A stretch of DNA of 64,000 nt from Streptomyces sp. NBC_01283 (GCF_041435335.1 NZ_CP108430.1:4074501-4138500); one strand, 5' to 3'. Shown: positions 1 to 9,499, numbered from the stretch's first letter. Notes: generated by a model from the letters alone, not told the origin. Made by a program: numbers and translations.

Positions 1-1521
1 TCCCGCACCGAGGCCGACACCGAACCGCCCGCGGACCCCTCCGGAGAGCCGACGGAGCCGCAGCCCGGCGACGACCACGCCTTCTTCGGGCAGCCGCGCG
101 GGCTGCTCACCCTGTCGGGCCTCGAAGTCTGGGAGCGTTTCTCGTTCCTGGGCATGCAGGCCATCCTCGTCCTGTATTTCGCGGACTCCGTCGCGAACGA
201 CGGAATGGGCATGAATTCCGGGACCGCCGCCTCGGTGTCGGCGGCGTACGGAACGCTCGTCTATCTCGTGTCGGTGGCCGGCGGCTGGCTCGCCGACCGC
301 ATCCTCGGCTCGTACCGCGCGGTCCTGTGGGGCGGCATCCTCATCGCCTGCGGCCACTACTCGATGGCCGTGCCGACGGCGACGATGACGTGGGTGGGCC
401 TCGGCCTGATCAGCGCGGGCACCGGCCTGCTCAAGCCGAACGTCGCCTCGATGGTCGGCAAGCTCTACCGCACCGACGACGACCGCCGCGACGCGGGCTT
501 CGCGCTGTACTACATGGGCATCAACATCGGCGCCTTCGCGGGACCGCTGATCACCGGCTGGCTCGGCGACCACAAGGGCTGGCACTGGGGCTTCTCGGCG
601 GCCGCGATCGGCATGACCTTCGGCCTGATCCAGTACGTCCTCGGGCGCCGTCACCTCGCCGGACGCAAGGCGTCCGCGGAATTCGCCCTCCCCAGGGACG
701 CGATGCGCAGGGCGGTGCTGCTCATCGTCGTGGGCATCGTCGTCTTCGCCGTCCTCGCGGCGCTGCTCGCCGCCGTCGGCTGGCTGACGATGGACCGCTT
801 CGTCGACCTGCTCACCGTCATCTCGGTGATCGCGCCCATCGTCTACTTCGCGGTCATGTTCCGCAGCCCGCGGGTGACGTCCGAGGAGCGCGGCCGTCTC
901 AGGCCGTACGTGGTGCTCTTCCTCGCCTCGGTCGTCTTCAACTTCATCCTCTTCCAGGCGTACTCGACGATGATCCTCCTCGCGTCGACGAACGCCGAGA
1001 CGTCGATCCTCGGCTTCACCTTCCCGGCCAGCTGGTACGCCTCCGCGCTCGGCGCCTTCGAGGTCGCGCTCGCCCCCGTCGTCGCCATGGTCTGGGCCCG
1101 GATGGGCCACCACCAGCCGCACGCCTCCAACAAGATCGCGTTCGGCGTGATCCTGGGCGGACTCTCGTTCCTCCTGATGGTCCTGCCGACCTCGGGGCAC
1201 GGCGACGACACGTACAAGATGGCGGTCTGGTGGATCGTCGGCTCGTACCTGCTGCTCGGGCTCGGCGACATCCTCGTGGAGACCTCGGGCATGTCGGCCA
1301 CCACAAAGCTCGCCCCGAAGGCCTTCGCCAGCCAGACCATGGCCCTCTGGTTCCTCTCCCTCGCCCTCGCCAACGGCATCCAGGCCCAGATCGTGAAGCT
1401 GTACGGCGAGGTCTCCAATCCGGCGTACTTCGGCGTGAACGGCGCGATCGCGGTGGCCGCGGGTGTCGCCGTCATCCTGCTCGCGCCGTGGCTGCGCCGC
1501 ACCATGCACCCCGTCCACTGA
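1..1521 (+). CDS. POT/PTR2 family peptide:H+ symporter, 5' end outside window
   Basis: Proton-coupled uptake of di- and tripeptides across the cytoplasmic membrane is the known role of this family. The reading frame is open from base 1, so the true start lies upstream and 506 residues are visible. After an acidic, Pro-rich N-terminal stretch comes the motif around 'LEVWERFSFLGMQAILVLYF', the first-helix signature of POT transporters (the ExxER-type proton-coupling motif is represented by EVWERF). About 12 or more hydrophobic segments follow, with 'GGWLADRILGSYR' resembling the conserved loop after helix 2. The hydrolase gene downstream starts 19 bases after the stop, so peptide uptake and hydrolysis may be co-transcribed (inference). 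The exact substrate is not readable from the sequence. Confidence 0.9.
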   Translation, partial: SRTEADTEPPADPSGEPTEPQPGDDHAFFGQPRGLLTLSGLEVWERFSFLGMQAILVLYFADSVANDGMGMNSGTAASVSAAYGTLVYLVSVAGGWLADRILGSYRAVLWGGILIACGHYSMAVPTATMTWVGLGLISAGTGLLKPNVASMVGKLYRTDDDRRDAGFALYYMGINIGAFAGPLITGWLGDHKGWHWGFSAAAIGMTFGLIQYVLGRRHLAGRKASAEFALPRDAMRRAVLLIVVGIVVFAVLAALLAAVGWLTMDRFVDLLTVISVIAPIVYFAVMFRSPRVTSEERGRLRPYVVLFLASVVFNFILFQAYSTMILLASTNAETSILGFTFPASWYASALGAFEVALAPVVAMVWARMGHHQPHASNKIAFGVILGGLSFLLMVLPTSGHGDDTYKMAVWWIVGSYLLLGLGDILVETSGMSATTKLAPKAFASQTMALWFLSLALANGIQAQIVKLYGEVSNPAYFGVNGAIAVAAGVAVILLAPWLRRTMHPVH

Positions 1522-1540
1522 GGACACTGAGGTTCCCCCC

Positions 1541-3529
1541 ATGCAGATTCGCTCTTCCTTCCCGTACGAGACCACCCGCGAGGACGTCCAAGTACCCCTC
1601 CCGGACGGAACCAGGCTCTACGCGCGCATCTGGCGCCCGGTGACGGACGAACCGGTCCCCGCGCTCCTGGAGTACCTGCCCTACCGCCTGAGCGACTGGA
1701 CGGCGCCGCGCGACTGGCAGCGCCACCCCTGGTACGCGGGCCACGGCTACGCCTCCGTGCGCGTGGACGTGCGGGGCCACGGCAACTCGGAGGGCATGCC
1801 GGGCGACGAGTACTCCCCGGTCGAGCTGGCCGACGGGGTCGAGGTCGTCAACTGGCTCGCCGAGCAGCCCTGGTGCTCGGGCAAGGTCGGCATGTTCGGC
1901 ATCTCGTGGGGCGGCTTCAACTCCCTCCAGATCGCGGCCCTCGCGCCCGAGCCGCTCAAGGCGATCGTCACGGTCTGCTCCGCGGACGACCGTTATGACA
2001 ACGACGTGCACTACATGGGTGGTTCCGTCCTCGCGGTGGACATGCACGCATGGGCGGCGACGATGCTCGCCTTCGTCTCGCGCCCGCCGGACCCGCTGTT
2101 CGTCGGCGACCGCTGGCGGGAGATGTGGCTCAGCCGCCTCGAAGCCGTGGACCCCTTCATCCACACCTGGCTCGACCACCAGACGCGGGACGCCTACTGG
2201 CAGCACGGCAGCGTCTGCGAGGACTACTCGGCGATCGGCGCGGCGGTGCTCGCGGTCGGCGGCTTCCACGACCCCTACCGGGACACGGTCCTGCGCCTGG
2301 TCGAGCATCTGCCGGGTGACGTACGCGGGTTGATCGGGCCGTGGTCGCACCAGTACCCGGACCGGGGGCTGCCGCCGGGCCCGGCGATCGGTTTCCTCCA
2401 GGAAACCCTGCGCTGGTGGGACCACCACCTCAAGGGCATCGACACGGGCGTGATGGCGGAGCCGAAGCTGCGCTCCTGGATCAGCGACTCGCATCCGCCG
2501 GCGACGGTGTACGCGGAGCTGCCGGGCGGCTGGGTCGGTGACCCCTCCTGGCCCTCCCCGAACGTCACACCGACCCCGTACGCCCTCCAGGGCGCCCCGC
2601 TGATCGTGAACTCCCCCCAGCACACGGGCCTGGACGCGGGCCGCTACTTCCCCTTCGGCAACGACGCGGACCTGCCGCCGGACCAGCGGGACGAGGACGC
2701 GAAGTCGGCGTGCTTCGAGTTCGAGGTCCCCTCGGCCGTACGCATCCTGGGCCGCCCCAAGGTGACCCTGCGCCTGAAGATGGACACCCCGTCCGGCCAG
2801 GCGATCGCGCGCGTGTGCGACGTGGCCCCGGACGGTTCGTCGACGCTGGTCACGCGCGGCGTCCTCAACCTCTCCGCCCGCAACGGCCGGGACCGCGTGG
2901 ACCCGTGGCCGGTGGGCGGGACGGAGGACGTCACCTTCGAACTGAACGCGATCGGCCACACGTTCCCGGCGGGCCACCGGATCCGGCTCGCGGTGTCGTC
3001 CGCGTACTGGCCGTGGATCTGGCCGCAGGCGGACTCGGCGGGCTTCGTCCTGGACCCGGCGGGCAGCGCGCTGGAACTCCCGGTGCGGCAGGGCGACCTG
3101 GACCCGTCCATCACCTTCGCCGCTCCGGAGCAGTCGGAGCCCCTCGCGGTGGTCTACCCGGCGACGCTGGACGAGCTGCGCCCCGAACGCCTGGTCGTAC
3201 GCGATGTGGCGAAGGGCGAATGGCGGATGGAGGTGGACCCGCGCTACGGCGGTACGCGGGTCTACCCGGACGGCCTCGAATTCACCGAGGACGCGGTGGA
3301 GACGTACACGATCAACGAGTCGGACCCGCTCAGCGCCCGCACCCGCTCGGACTGGACGATCCGTCTGCACCGCCCCGAGCTGGGATGGGACGCGAAGATC
3401 GAGTCCCGCTCCGAGATCACCTGCGACGCGACGGACTTCATCACGTCGAACGAGGTGGTGTGCAAGGACGGCGACGAGGTCGTCTTCCACCGGACGTGGG
3501 AGAAGCGGATTCCGCGGACGGCGGGCTAA
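1541..3529 (+). CDS. CocE/NonD family serine hydrolase (X-Pro dipeptidyl-peptidase-like)
   Basis: A 662-residue alpha/beta hydrolase of the CocE/X-Pro dipeptidyl-peptidase S15 family, which cleaves esters or prolyl-peptide bonds. Visible motifs are the nucleophile elbow GISWGG with Ser122, the acid in GGFHDPYRD (Asp244) and the base in GPWSHQ (His270), in the order of cocaine esterase. The C-terminal part (about 400-580) fits the jelly-roll domain of this family. No secretion signal is seen, so it is probably cytoplasmic. I chose the ATG at 1541 because the protein then begins just before the family's conserved 'VPLPDGTRLYARIWRP'; a longer in-frame extension would overlap the transporter. Its stop codon overlaps the stop of the convergent HAD gene. 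The actual substrate is unknown. Confidence 0.88.
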   Translation: MQIRSSFPYETTREDVQVPLPDGTRLYARIWRPVTDEPVPALLEYLPYRLSDWTAPRDWQRHPWYAGHGYASVRVDVRGHGNSEGMPGDEYSPVELADGVEVVNWLAEQPWCSGKVGMFGISWGGFNSLQIAALAPEPLKAIVTVCSADDRYDNDVHYMGGSVLAVDMHAWAATMLAFVSRPPDPLFVGDRWREMWLSRLEAVDPFIHTWLDHQTRDAYWQHGSVCEDYSAIGAAVLAVGGFHDPYRDTVLRLVEHLPGDVRGLIGPWSHQYPDRGLPPGPAIGFLQETLRWWDHHLKGIDTGVMAEPKLRSWISDSHPPATVYAELPGGWVGDPSWPSPNVTPTPYALQGAPLIVNSPQHTGLDAGRYFPFGNDADLPPDQRDEDAKSACFEFEVPSAVRILGRPKVTLRLKMDTPSGQAIARVCDVAPDGSSTLVTRGVLNLSARNGRDRVDPWPVGGTEDVTFELNAIGHTFPAGHRIRLAVSSAYWPWIWPQADSAGFVLDPAGSALELPVRQGDLDPSITFAAPEQSEPLAVVYPATLDELRPERLVVRDVAKGEWRMEVDPRYGGTRVYPDGLEFTEDAVETYTINESDPLSARTRSDWTIRLHRPELGWDAKIESRSEITCDATDFITSNEVVCKDGDEVVFHRTWEKRIPRTAG

Positions 3530-4341
3530 CTCCGCGCTGCCAGCAGCCGTTCGAGCACGACGGCCACCCCGTCCTCCTCGTTGGACGAAGTCACCTCATC
3601 GGCGGCCGACTTGAGGTCGGGGTGGGCGTTGGCCATGGCGACGCCACGGGCCGCCCAGACGAACATCGGCACGTCGTTGGGCATGTCCCCGAAGGCGATG
3701 GTGTCCTCGGAGGTCATCCCGAGCCGCTCGGCGGCGAGCGCGAGCCCGGTCGCCTTCGTCACCCCGCGCGGCTGGAGTTCGACGGTGCCGGGCCCCGACA
3801 TGGTGACGGTGGCGAGCGGCCCGACGGCATCACGGGCGACGGCGGCCAACTCGTCGTCGGTCAACTCGGGATGGCGCAGGAGCACCTTGCTGATGGGTTC
3901 GGCCCAGAGCGCGTCGCGCCTCCGCACGCGCACGGCGGGCAGGGTGGGGTGCGGCATCAGGTATCCGGGCTCGATGAGGGTGAGTCCGTCCACGCCGTCC
4001 TGGTCCACGGCGGCGTAGACCTGCCCCACCTCCGCCTCGATCTTCCCGAGCCCGGCCTCGGCGAGCTCGCGGTCCAGCGTCACGGACCAGATCATGCGGT
4101 CGGCCCCGGAGTCGTACAACTGCGCCCCCTGCCCGCAGACGGCGAGGCCACCGGTCCCCAGATCGTCGAGGAGCGGCTTCACCCGGGGCGCGGGCCGCCC
4201 GGTCACGACCAGGTGGCGCGCCCCCGCCGCGGCTGTCGCCGACAGCACGGCCAACGACCGGTCGGAGACGGTGTCGTCGCCGCGCAGCAGCGTTCCGTCC
4301 AGGTCAGTGGCGATGAGTGAATATGCGAGGGGGGGGGCCAT
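3526..4341 (-). CDS. Cof-type HAD-IIB family phosphatase
   Basis: A 271-residue cytoplasmic HAD phosphatase, Cof subfamily (known to dephosphorylate sugar phosphates and nucleotide-like metabolites). Motif I is DLDGT with the nucleophile Asp13 and Asp15; motif IV is GDMPNDVPMF near the C terminus; the cap domain lies between as in class IIB. The start at 4341 puts motif I at the expected distance from the N terminus. The second to fourth codons form an unbroken run of nine C residues on the coding strand (4329-4337), which could slip during replication. It is convergent with the CocE-type gene, and the two stop codons overlap. Substrate unknown. Confidence 0.85.
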   Translation of the reverse strand: MAPPLAYSLIATDLDGTLLRGDDTVSDRSLAVLSATAAAGARHLVVTGRPAPRVKPLLDDLGTGGLAVCGQGAQLYDSGADRMIWSVTLDRELAEAGLGKIEAEVGQVYAAVDQDGVDGLTLIEPGYLMPHPTLPAVRVRRRDALWAEPISKVLLRHPELTDDELAAVARDAVGPLATVTMSGPGTVELQPRGVTKATGLALAAERLGMTSEDTIAFGDMPNDVPMFVWAARGVAMANAHPDLKSAADEVTSSNEEDGVAVVLERLLAARS

Positions 4342-4509
4342 GATCCAGAGAATACGGATCCCGGGCCCTGCCGATGGCAACGTTCACAAGAGCTGTGACG
4401 CGCGGAGTGCGCTGGTCGCACAACCGGCGCTCGCGGGATTCACCGGGACGTGTCTGCGCGGGCCGTCCTTACGGTAGTACTCGGCCTGGACGCCGGACCC
4501 GGAGAAGCC

Positions 4510-4887
4510 ATGACGAACGAGCCACCCACGCCCCTCACGCGCCGCGCACCCCCGCAGAGATCAGCATTCGTGATGCGGCTGGACGACGGCATGCTCGAAT
4601 ACTTCGGAGAGATCGTCGACGAAGCAGTGACCCGCTTCGGCATCTCCCGCGCGGAGGCCGTGGCCCGGGTCAACGAGAGGTACGGGCGCCTGGAGATCTC
4701 CCCGTACCCGGACCTCATGTGCCATGAGTTCCCCGCGTTCTGGGCCTATGGCATCTATTTCCTCCCCGATGAGGAGGGGCGGCAGCCATCAGGCGACGAA
4801 AACGAGGACGTCGACCTCTCCACCTTCGAGATCCGCCCGGCTCCGCCGAAGGACTCCGCCGCCTGGACCCTGCCGAGCGATGACTGA
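4510..4887 (+). CDS. hypothetical protein, 125 aa
   Basis: I do not recognise this protein. It is small, acidic and soluble, with no signal peptide or membrane segment. The middle (about 20-75) looks alpha-helical, with 'EIVDEAVTRFGISRAEAVARVNERYG', followed by a Pro/Trp-containing segment and an acidic, Pro-rich tail. The ATG at 4510 is preceded by GGAGAAG at a good ribosome-binding distance, so I prefer it to an upstream in-frame start at 4450. Codon use is normal for the neighbourhood, which supports a real gene. Confidence 0.65.
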   Translation: MTNEPPTPLTRRAPPQRSAFVMRLDDGMLEYFGEIVDEAVTRFGISRAEAVARVNERYGRLEISPYPDLMCHEFPAFWAYGIYFLPDEEGRQPSGDENEDVDLSTFEIRPAPPKDSAAWTLPSDD

Positions 4888-4890
4888 GCC

Positions 4891-4909
4891 CGCCGCCTCC
4901 GGGGCGGCG
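4891..4909 (+). terminator. hairpin after the 125-aa gene
   Basis: Seven-base stem CGCCGCC/GGCGGCG with a five-base loop, three bases after the stop codon. There is no T-tract, as is usual for streptomycete terminators. Confidence 0.4.
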
Positions 4910-4951
4910 TTCGACGCGGTCCGGCCGGACACGACGGCCTAGCGTCAAGCC

Positions 4952-5443
4952 ATGGACATCACGGGGCACGCGAGCGACTTCATCGTGGATATGACATTCC
5001 CCGTCGCCGTACGGCAGTTCGTCGCACGTCGGCGCCAACGGTGGCCCGGCCTCTTCCTCTGCGGGGAGCCGGTCGGGGCATCGTCCGCCGACTGGGAACT
5101 CCCGGCCGCCGATGCCGGCGATGACCACCCGGACATCATCACCTTCTCGTCGGGCCAGGAGATGGAAGACTTCTGGGGCGCGAACGGCTACGCCCTCGAC
5201 GGCACGGGCGAAGGCCCCTTCTCCGTGTTCTACCGGCTCCACGCCCAGCCGCTGCGTGCCGGACAGGTGACCGGGGTCCGGTGCACGGCCCCCGAGACCG
5301 CGACAGCCCTCGAAGGCGCGGGACTTCTCCTCGGCGCGTACTTCTCCGTCAGTCTCGTCACGCCGGAGGACCCGGCCACCGACCCGTTCTCGGGGCACGT
5401 CCTTGCCGATTTCCTGGAGTCGTTCGGCTCGCTCTCCCCGTGA
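4952..5443 (+). CDS. hypothetical protein, 163 aa
   Basis: Unrecognised soluble protein. It has no signal peptide, no membrane helix and no catalytic motif that I can name. The N-terminal half contains a basic segment 'FVARRRQRWPGLFL', and the remainder is acidic with several Gly/Pro turns, consistent with a compact alpha/beta fold. The ribosome-binding site is weak. It is convergent with the FAD oxidoreductase gene 30 bp away. Its size, acidity and place beside another small unknown gene would fit an orphan immunity or stress protein, but that is only a guess. Confidence 0.55.
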   Translation: MDITGHASDFIVDMTFPVAVRQFVARRRQRWPGLFLCGEPVGASSADWELPAADAGDDHPDIITFSSGQEMEDFWGANGYALDGTGEGPFSVFYRLHAQPLRAGQVTGVRCTAPETATALEGAGLLLGAYFSVSLVTPEDPATDPFSGHVLADFLESFGSLSP

Positions 5444-5473
5444 TCGCCGTTCCGCACCCAGGGCCCGCCCCCC

Positions 5474-6676
5474 TCACCCGTGCGCCCGCGCCAGATGCCC
5501 CGCCAGCCGCGGCGAGGCGAACTCCGTGCCGCATACGAATCGCATCACCGGGCCGTACGACGCCGCCGCCGGGAGCCCCGTGAAGTACAGGCCCGGGATG
5601 GACGAGACGTAGCCCGCGCCCAGCTTCGGCGTGCCGCGGCTCGCCGCCAGGCGGGCGCGGAGGGCGGGGTCCAGGAAGTCCATCGCCGCGATGTCGACCC
5701 GATAGCCCGTGGCCGCGATGACGTGGTCGGCGGAGAGCTCCCGGATGCGGCCGCCCAGAGTCTCAAGGCGCAGGACCGGGCTGCCCTCCCGGACGTCCGC
5801 CGAGATGAGGCGGCGGACCTCGCGCGTCTCGACCTTGCCCTCGTAGCGGTCGCGCAGCCACCACGCGCCCAGCGGGCCGAGGATGCGGCGGACCAGGAAG
5901 TGGCGGGCCTGCGGGGGCAGGTAGCGGTAGGGGTGGGGGTAGTAGCTGAGCGCGTGGAGCGACCAGGCACGGCCGAATGGGGACTCGGGGCGCAGCTTCG
6001 GCTGCTTCCACGGAGGGGAGCCGAAGGCCACCGATCCCTTGCCGCGCGCCACCACCCGTACGGTCGCGCCCGCTTCGGCGGCGAGCACGGCCGTCTCCAG
6101 GGCCGACTGTCCCGCGCCGACCACGATCAGCTCACGCCCCGCGAACCGCGACAGGTCGCTGTGCTGCGAGCTGTGCGAGACGGCCCCCGAGGGGGCCGGC
6201 CCGTCCGGTGCCGCCGCGACGAGCGCGGGCGGCAGCTGCGCGAGCCCCGAGAGGCCGGTGGCGACCACCACCGCGCGGGCCGTGAACTGCTCGCCGGAGT
6301 CCAGCTTCAGGTCGAAGCCCGACGTGCCCTTGCGGTGCACCGACACCACCCGCACCTGCTCCAGATCGGGCACCAGCTTGTCCTTGAACCACTCCCCGTA
6401 GGCGACGAAGGTCTCGATGGGGATGATGTCCTCGTCGGTGACCAGACGCGGTATGCCCGCCGCGTCGCAGTAGTCGACGAGGTTGTGGCCGCGCTGCGGG
6501 GCGTCGATGCTCGACGCCACCGGGGTCGACTTCAGGAGCATGCCCGCGGGCATGTGCGCGCGCCAGCTCACCATCGGGTCGCCGAAGACCCGCACCGGAA
6601 TGCCACGGGCCCGCAGATGGGCCGCGGTGGAAAGGCCGAACGGCCCCGCCCCGATGACTGCTACTGGATGGATCAC
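5474..6676 (-). CDS. FAD/NAD(P)-dependent oxidoreductase (flavin monooxygenase-like)
   Basis: A 400-residue two-Rossmann flavoprotein. The FAD-binding GxGxxG motif GAGPFG is at residues 9-14, and a second dinucleotide motif, VVGAGQSALE, lies near residue 170, as in flavin-containing monooxygenases and lysine/ornithine N-hydroxylases. 'VIAATGYR' matches the conserved ATGY signature near the C-terminal third. It probably uses NAD(P)H and oxygen on a small molecule. It is the second gene of a two-gene unit, 49 bp after the ATP-grasp gene, which suggests the two enzymes act on one product. The substrate cannot be read from the sequence. Confidence 0.8.
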   Translation of the reverse strand: MIHPVAVIGAGPFGLSTAAHLRARGIPVRVFGDPMVSWRAHMPAGMLLKSTPVASSIDAPQRGHNLVDYCDAAGIPRLVTDEDIIPIETFVAYGEWFKDKLVPDLEQVRVVSVHRKGTSGFDLKLDSGEQFTARAVVVATGLSGLAQLPPALVAAAPDGPAPSGAVSHSSQHSDLSRFAGRELIVVGAGQSALETAVLAAEAGATVRVVARGKGSVAFGSPPWKQPKLRPESPFGRAWSLHALSYYPHPYRYLPPQARHFLVRRILGPLGAWWLRDRYEGKVETREVRRLISADVREGSPVLRLETLGGRIRELSADHVIAATGYRVDIAAMDFLDPALRARLAASRGTPKLGAGYVSSIPGLYFTGLPAAASYGPVMRFVCGTEFASPRLAGHLARAHG

Positions 6677-6725
6677 GAAGTCCCTCCCCAGGACGTCACT
6701 TTCCGCGTGTGCCTGCTTCGTGGGC

Positions 6726-7982
6726 CTAACCCGTGCTGCTGCCGCGGCGGTTCGTCCGCCACAACTGATAGAGATGCTTCGCCCCCGGTCGCACGAAACG
6801 CGCGAGCATCGTGAAGAACGGCTTCATGTCGTCCGCCGCGAGCCACGCCAGTTCCGTGCCGCTCGCGTGCGGGGGCGCGTGCGGTGTGGTGTAGCCACTG
6901 CGGCGGTAGGCGAGGAGGGCGGGCAGGTCGATGTTCTCCACGACGTACCGATTCCCGGCGCGCTGTTCCCCCTCCGGAACCGGGCGCCCTGTCAGGTGGA
7001 GGTGCATCGCGCGGACGACGTCGATCCCGGACTCGTTCTCGAAGAGCCGGAACTGCGCGCCCATGCGGGGGTTGAAGTCGAGCAGTTTGTACTGACCGTC
7101 GCGCCGGTCGAAGCGCAGGTCCAGGTCGATGACGCCGGTGAAGCCGATCTGCTTGATGAAACGGGCGGCGAGGTCCGCGAGTTCCGGATTGTCGACGACG
7201 TACGCATTCGCCGTCATCCCCGCGTGCGGCGGCCAGGAGCGCACCTTGACGCCCGTGAACAGTGCGCGCGGCGCCGAGTCCGCGTCGAAGTACGCGTGCA
7301 CGATCCAGTCCTCGGCCTGCTCCCGGGGCAGGTACTCCTGGAGTATCACTCCGGGCCGCTCGCCCCAGTCACGGGCGAGGCCGAGCAGGCCCTCCAATGT
7401 CTCTATGCGCGTCGTCCCGTTCACCGCGGGCCGGGTGCGGCGCGTGAACGCCTCGCGGTTCTTGGCGACCACCGGGAAGACCGCCGTGGCGGCGAACTCC
7501 TTTACGTCCCCGTAGCTCTCGGGGAAGGACGCGGCGGGCGAGGCGATGCCGTGCTTCACGCACAGCTCGTGCAGGCCTTGCTTGCTGGCGAGGCGGCGGG
7601 GTAACTCCGGGTCCACGCGCGGGAAGAGGAATCCGGCGGCGCTCAGCGGCTCCTGATGCTCGGCGATCAGGACGGCCGCTTCCTCGTCGGTCGGGATCAG
7701 GACCGTGGGTCTGCCGATCCGGCGCGCGATGCGCAGCATCCCGTCGATGAGCCGCGCCGGCTCCTCCGCCCCGGTGGTCGGCCAGGGAAACGCGCCGGTG
7801 AGATGGCGGGAGGCCGCGGCCGGTGTGAAACGGTCCTCCGTGATCGCGTACATGGGCACGCCGAGCCGGCCGAGGCTGCGGATCGCGCCTACGCCGCCGT
7901 GGTGCAGCGGATAGCTGCCGAACTTCACGATCAGGCCGGGCACCTCACGGTCGACCGCGAAGGGCACGCTGTCGTTCCTCAT
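6726..7982 (-). CDS. ATP-grasp carboxylate-amine ligase
   Basis: A 418-residue ATP-grasp enzyme. A pre-ATP-grasp domain (about 1-130) is followed by the ATP-binding segments 'FPVVAKNREAF' and 'PGVILQEYL' and the metal-binding strand 'KLLDFNPRMGAQFR', where the Asp/Asn pair would hold Mg2+. Such enzymes activate a carboxylate as acyl phosphate and couple it to an amine, as in D-aspartate ligase. I chose the ATG at 7982, which has a GGGGGGAC ribosome-binding site; a start at 8045 would add 21 unconvincing residues. It leads an operon with the downstream flavin oxidoreductase and is divergent from fumarylacetoacetase. The acid and amine partners are unknown. Confidence 0.82.
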   Translation of the reverse strand: MRNDSVPFAVDREVPGLIVKFGSYPLHHGGVGAIRSLGRLGVPMYAITEDRFTPAAASRHLTGAFPWPTTGAEEPARLIDGMLRIARRIGRPTVLIPTDEEAAVLIAEHQEPLSAAGFLFPRVDPELPRRLASKQGLHELCVKHGIASPAASFPESYGDVKEFAATAVFPVVAKNREAFTRRTRPAVNGTTRIETLEGLLGLARDWGERPGVILQEYLPREQAEDWIVHAYFDADSAPRALFTGVKVRSWPPHAGMTANAYVVDNPELADLAARFIKQIGFTGVIDLDLRFDRRDGQYKLLDFNPRMGAQFRLFENESGIDVVRAMHLHLTGRPVPEGEQRAGNRYVVENIDLPALLAYRRSGYTTPHAPPHASGTELAWLAADDMKPFFTMLARFVRPGAKHLYQLWRTNRRGSSTG

Positions 7983-8175
7983 GGCCACGGGTCCCCCCAC
8001 GTGTCCCTCCGTATGACCCGGACCCACCCCGTCCGCGTCCCCCAAAGGACGCTAAGCCGGAACTGACCAGTCCAGCAAGGTTTATCCGGACATTGCGAAC
8101 TCTTTAGACACTGCCCCAATCGAAGGTTCCCACGTAACGTGTGGCACACCCATATGGAAAGCGAGGCAGGTACGC

Positions 8176-9492
8176 ATGTCCGAGCACACCCCGCTCGACC
8201 CGGCCGGGAGCGACCCTTCCGTCCACTCCGTAGGCGACCCCTTCGCTCTCGCGGAGGGCGATCCCTTCGGGCCGCACAATCTCCCGTACGGCGTGTTCTC
8301 CCTGGCCGGAGGCCCTGGGGACGCCGGTGGGAGCTCCGACGGGGCCGCGGAGCGCCGCGTCGGCGTACGGCTCGGCGATCATGTCCTGGACGCGGGTGCC
8401 GCTGCCGCCGCGCTCGGCTCGCCCTATGTCTCGCTGCTCGCCGGGCCCACGCTGAACCCGCTGCTCGCCGCGGGGCGCACGGCGTGGTCCGACGTGCGTC
8501 GCGCGCTCACCGCGTGGGTCACGATCCCGGCGCACCGCGAGGTCGTGCGCCCCCTGCTGTACCCCCTGTCCGAGGTCACGCTGCACCTGCCCTTCGAGGT
8601 CGCGGACTATGTGGACTTCTATGCCTCCGAGCACCACGCGACTCACCTGGGGCAGATCTTCCGTCCGGACGCACCGGCCCCGCTGACCCCCAACTGGAAG
8701 CACCTGCCCATCGGTTACCACGGCCGCTCCGGCACCGTTGTGGTCTCCGGGACCGAGGTGGTGCGCCCGTCGGGGCAGCGCAAGGCTCCCGCCGAGACGG
8801 CCCCGGTCTTCGGGCCCTCCGTCCGCCTCGACATCGAGGCCGAAGTCGGCTTCGTCGTGGGTACGCCGTCGGAGCTGGGCACTCCGGTGCCGCTCGCGGA
8901 CTTCCGGGAGCACGTCTTCGGGCTGAGCCTCCTCAACGACTGGTCGGCGCGGGACATCCAGGCCTGGGAGTACGTTCCGCTCGGACCGTTCCTCGGCAAG
9001 TCCTTCGCCACCTCCGTCTCCGCGTGGATCACCCCGCTTGAAGCCCTGGACGCGGCGCGGGTCGCCCCTCCGGAGCGCACGCACGAGCTCCTCCCCTACC
9101 TGGACGACTCGGCGGAGTCCGTCGCGGACGAGCCCGGCGGCTACGACCTGCGCATCACCGTGACCCTGAACGGCCACGTCATCTCCGAGCCGCCCTTCTC
9201 CACCGTCTACTGGACGGCCGCCCAGCAGCTGGCCCACATGACGGCGAACGGCGCGTCCCTGCGCACGGGTGACCTGTACGGCTCGGGCACCGTGAGCGGG
9301 CCCGCCGAGGGGCAGTACGGCTCCCTGATCGAGATCACCTGGAACGGCCGCGATCCCCTCGAACTGCCCGACGGCAAGCGGACGTTCCTCGAGGACGGCG
9401 ACGAGGTCACGCTCACGGCGTGGGCCCCGGGCCCGGACGGCACCCGGGTGGGCCTCGGCGAAGTGTCCGGCAGGGTCACCTCGGCGCGTTGA
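8176..9492 (+). CDS. fahA: fumarylacetoacetase
   Basis: Last enzyme of the homogentisate route of tyrosine and phenylalanine breakdown: it hydrolyses 4-fumarylacetoacetate to fumarate and acetoacetate in the cytoplasm. The 438 residues match the family length. An N-terminal SH3-like domain precedes the FAH fold. Asp147 and His154 in 'DFYASEHHATHLG' align with the metal ligand Asp126 and catalytic His133 of mouse FAH, and 'LDIEAEVGF' and 'LLNDWSARDIQAWEYVPLGP' carry the other metal ligands. The start has AGGCAGGT upstream. Other homogentisate-pathway genes are not in the window, so it is not in a pathway operon here. A strong hairpin follows the stop codon. Confidence 0.95.
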   Translation: MSEHTPLDPAGSDPSVHSVGDPFALAEGDPFGPHNLPYGVFSLAGGPGDAGGSSDGAAERRVGVRLGDHVLDAGAAAAALGSPYVSLLAGPTLNPLLAAGRTAWSDVRRALTAWVTIPAHREVVRPLLYPLSEVTLHLPFEVADYVDFYASEHHATHLGQIFRPDAPAPLTPNWKHLPIGYHGRSGTVVVSGTEVVRPSGQRKAPAETAPVFGPSVRLDIEAEVGFVVGTPSELGTPVPLADFREHVFGLSLLNDWSARDIQAWEYVPLGPFLGKSFATSVSAWITPLEALDAARVAPPERTHELLPYLDDSAESVADEPGGYDLRITVTLNGHVISEPPFSTVYWTAAQQLAHMTANGASLRTGDLYGSGTVSGPAEGQYGSLIEITWNGRDPLELPDGKRTFLEDGDEVTLTAWAPGPDGTRVGLGEVSGRVTSAR

Positions 9493-9499
9493 GGCTGCT

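Noticed and set aside
1472..3490. 672-codon open frame on the minus strand
   Set aside because: It is antisense to the CocE-type gene, and its product is Arg/Val-rich and without motifs. Long shadow frames are normal in GC-rich DNA.
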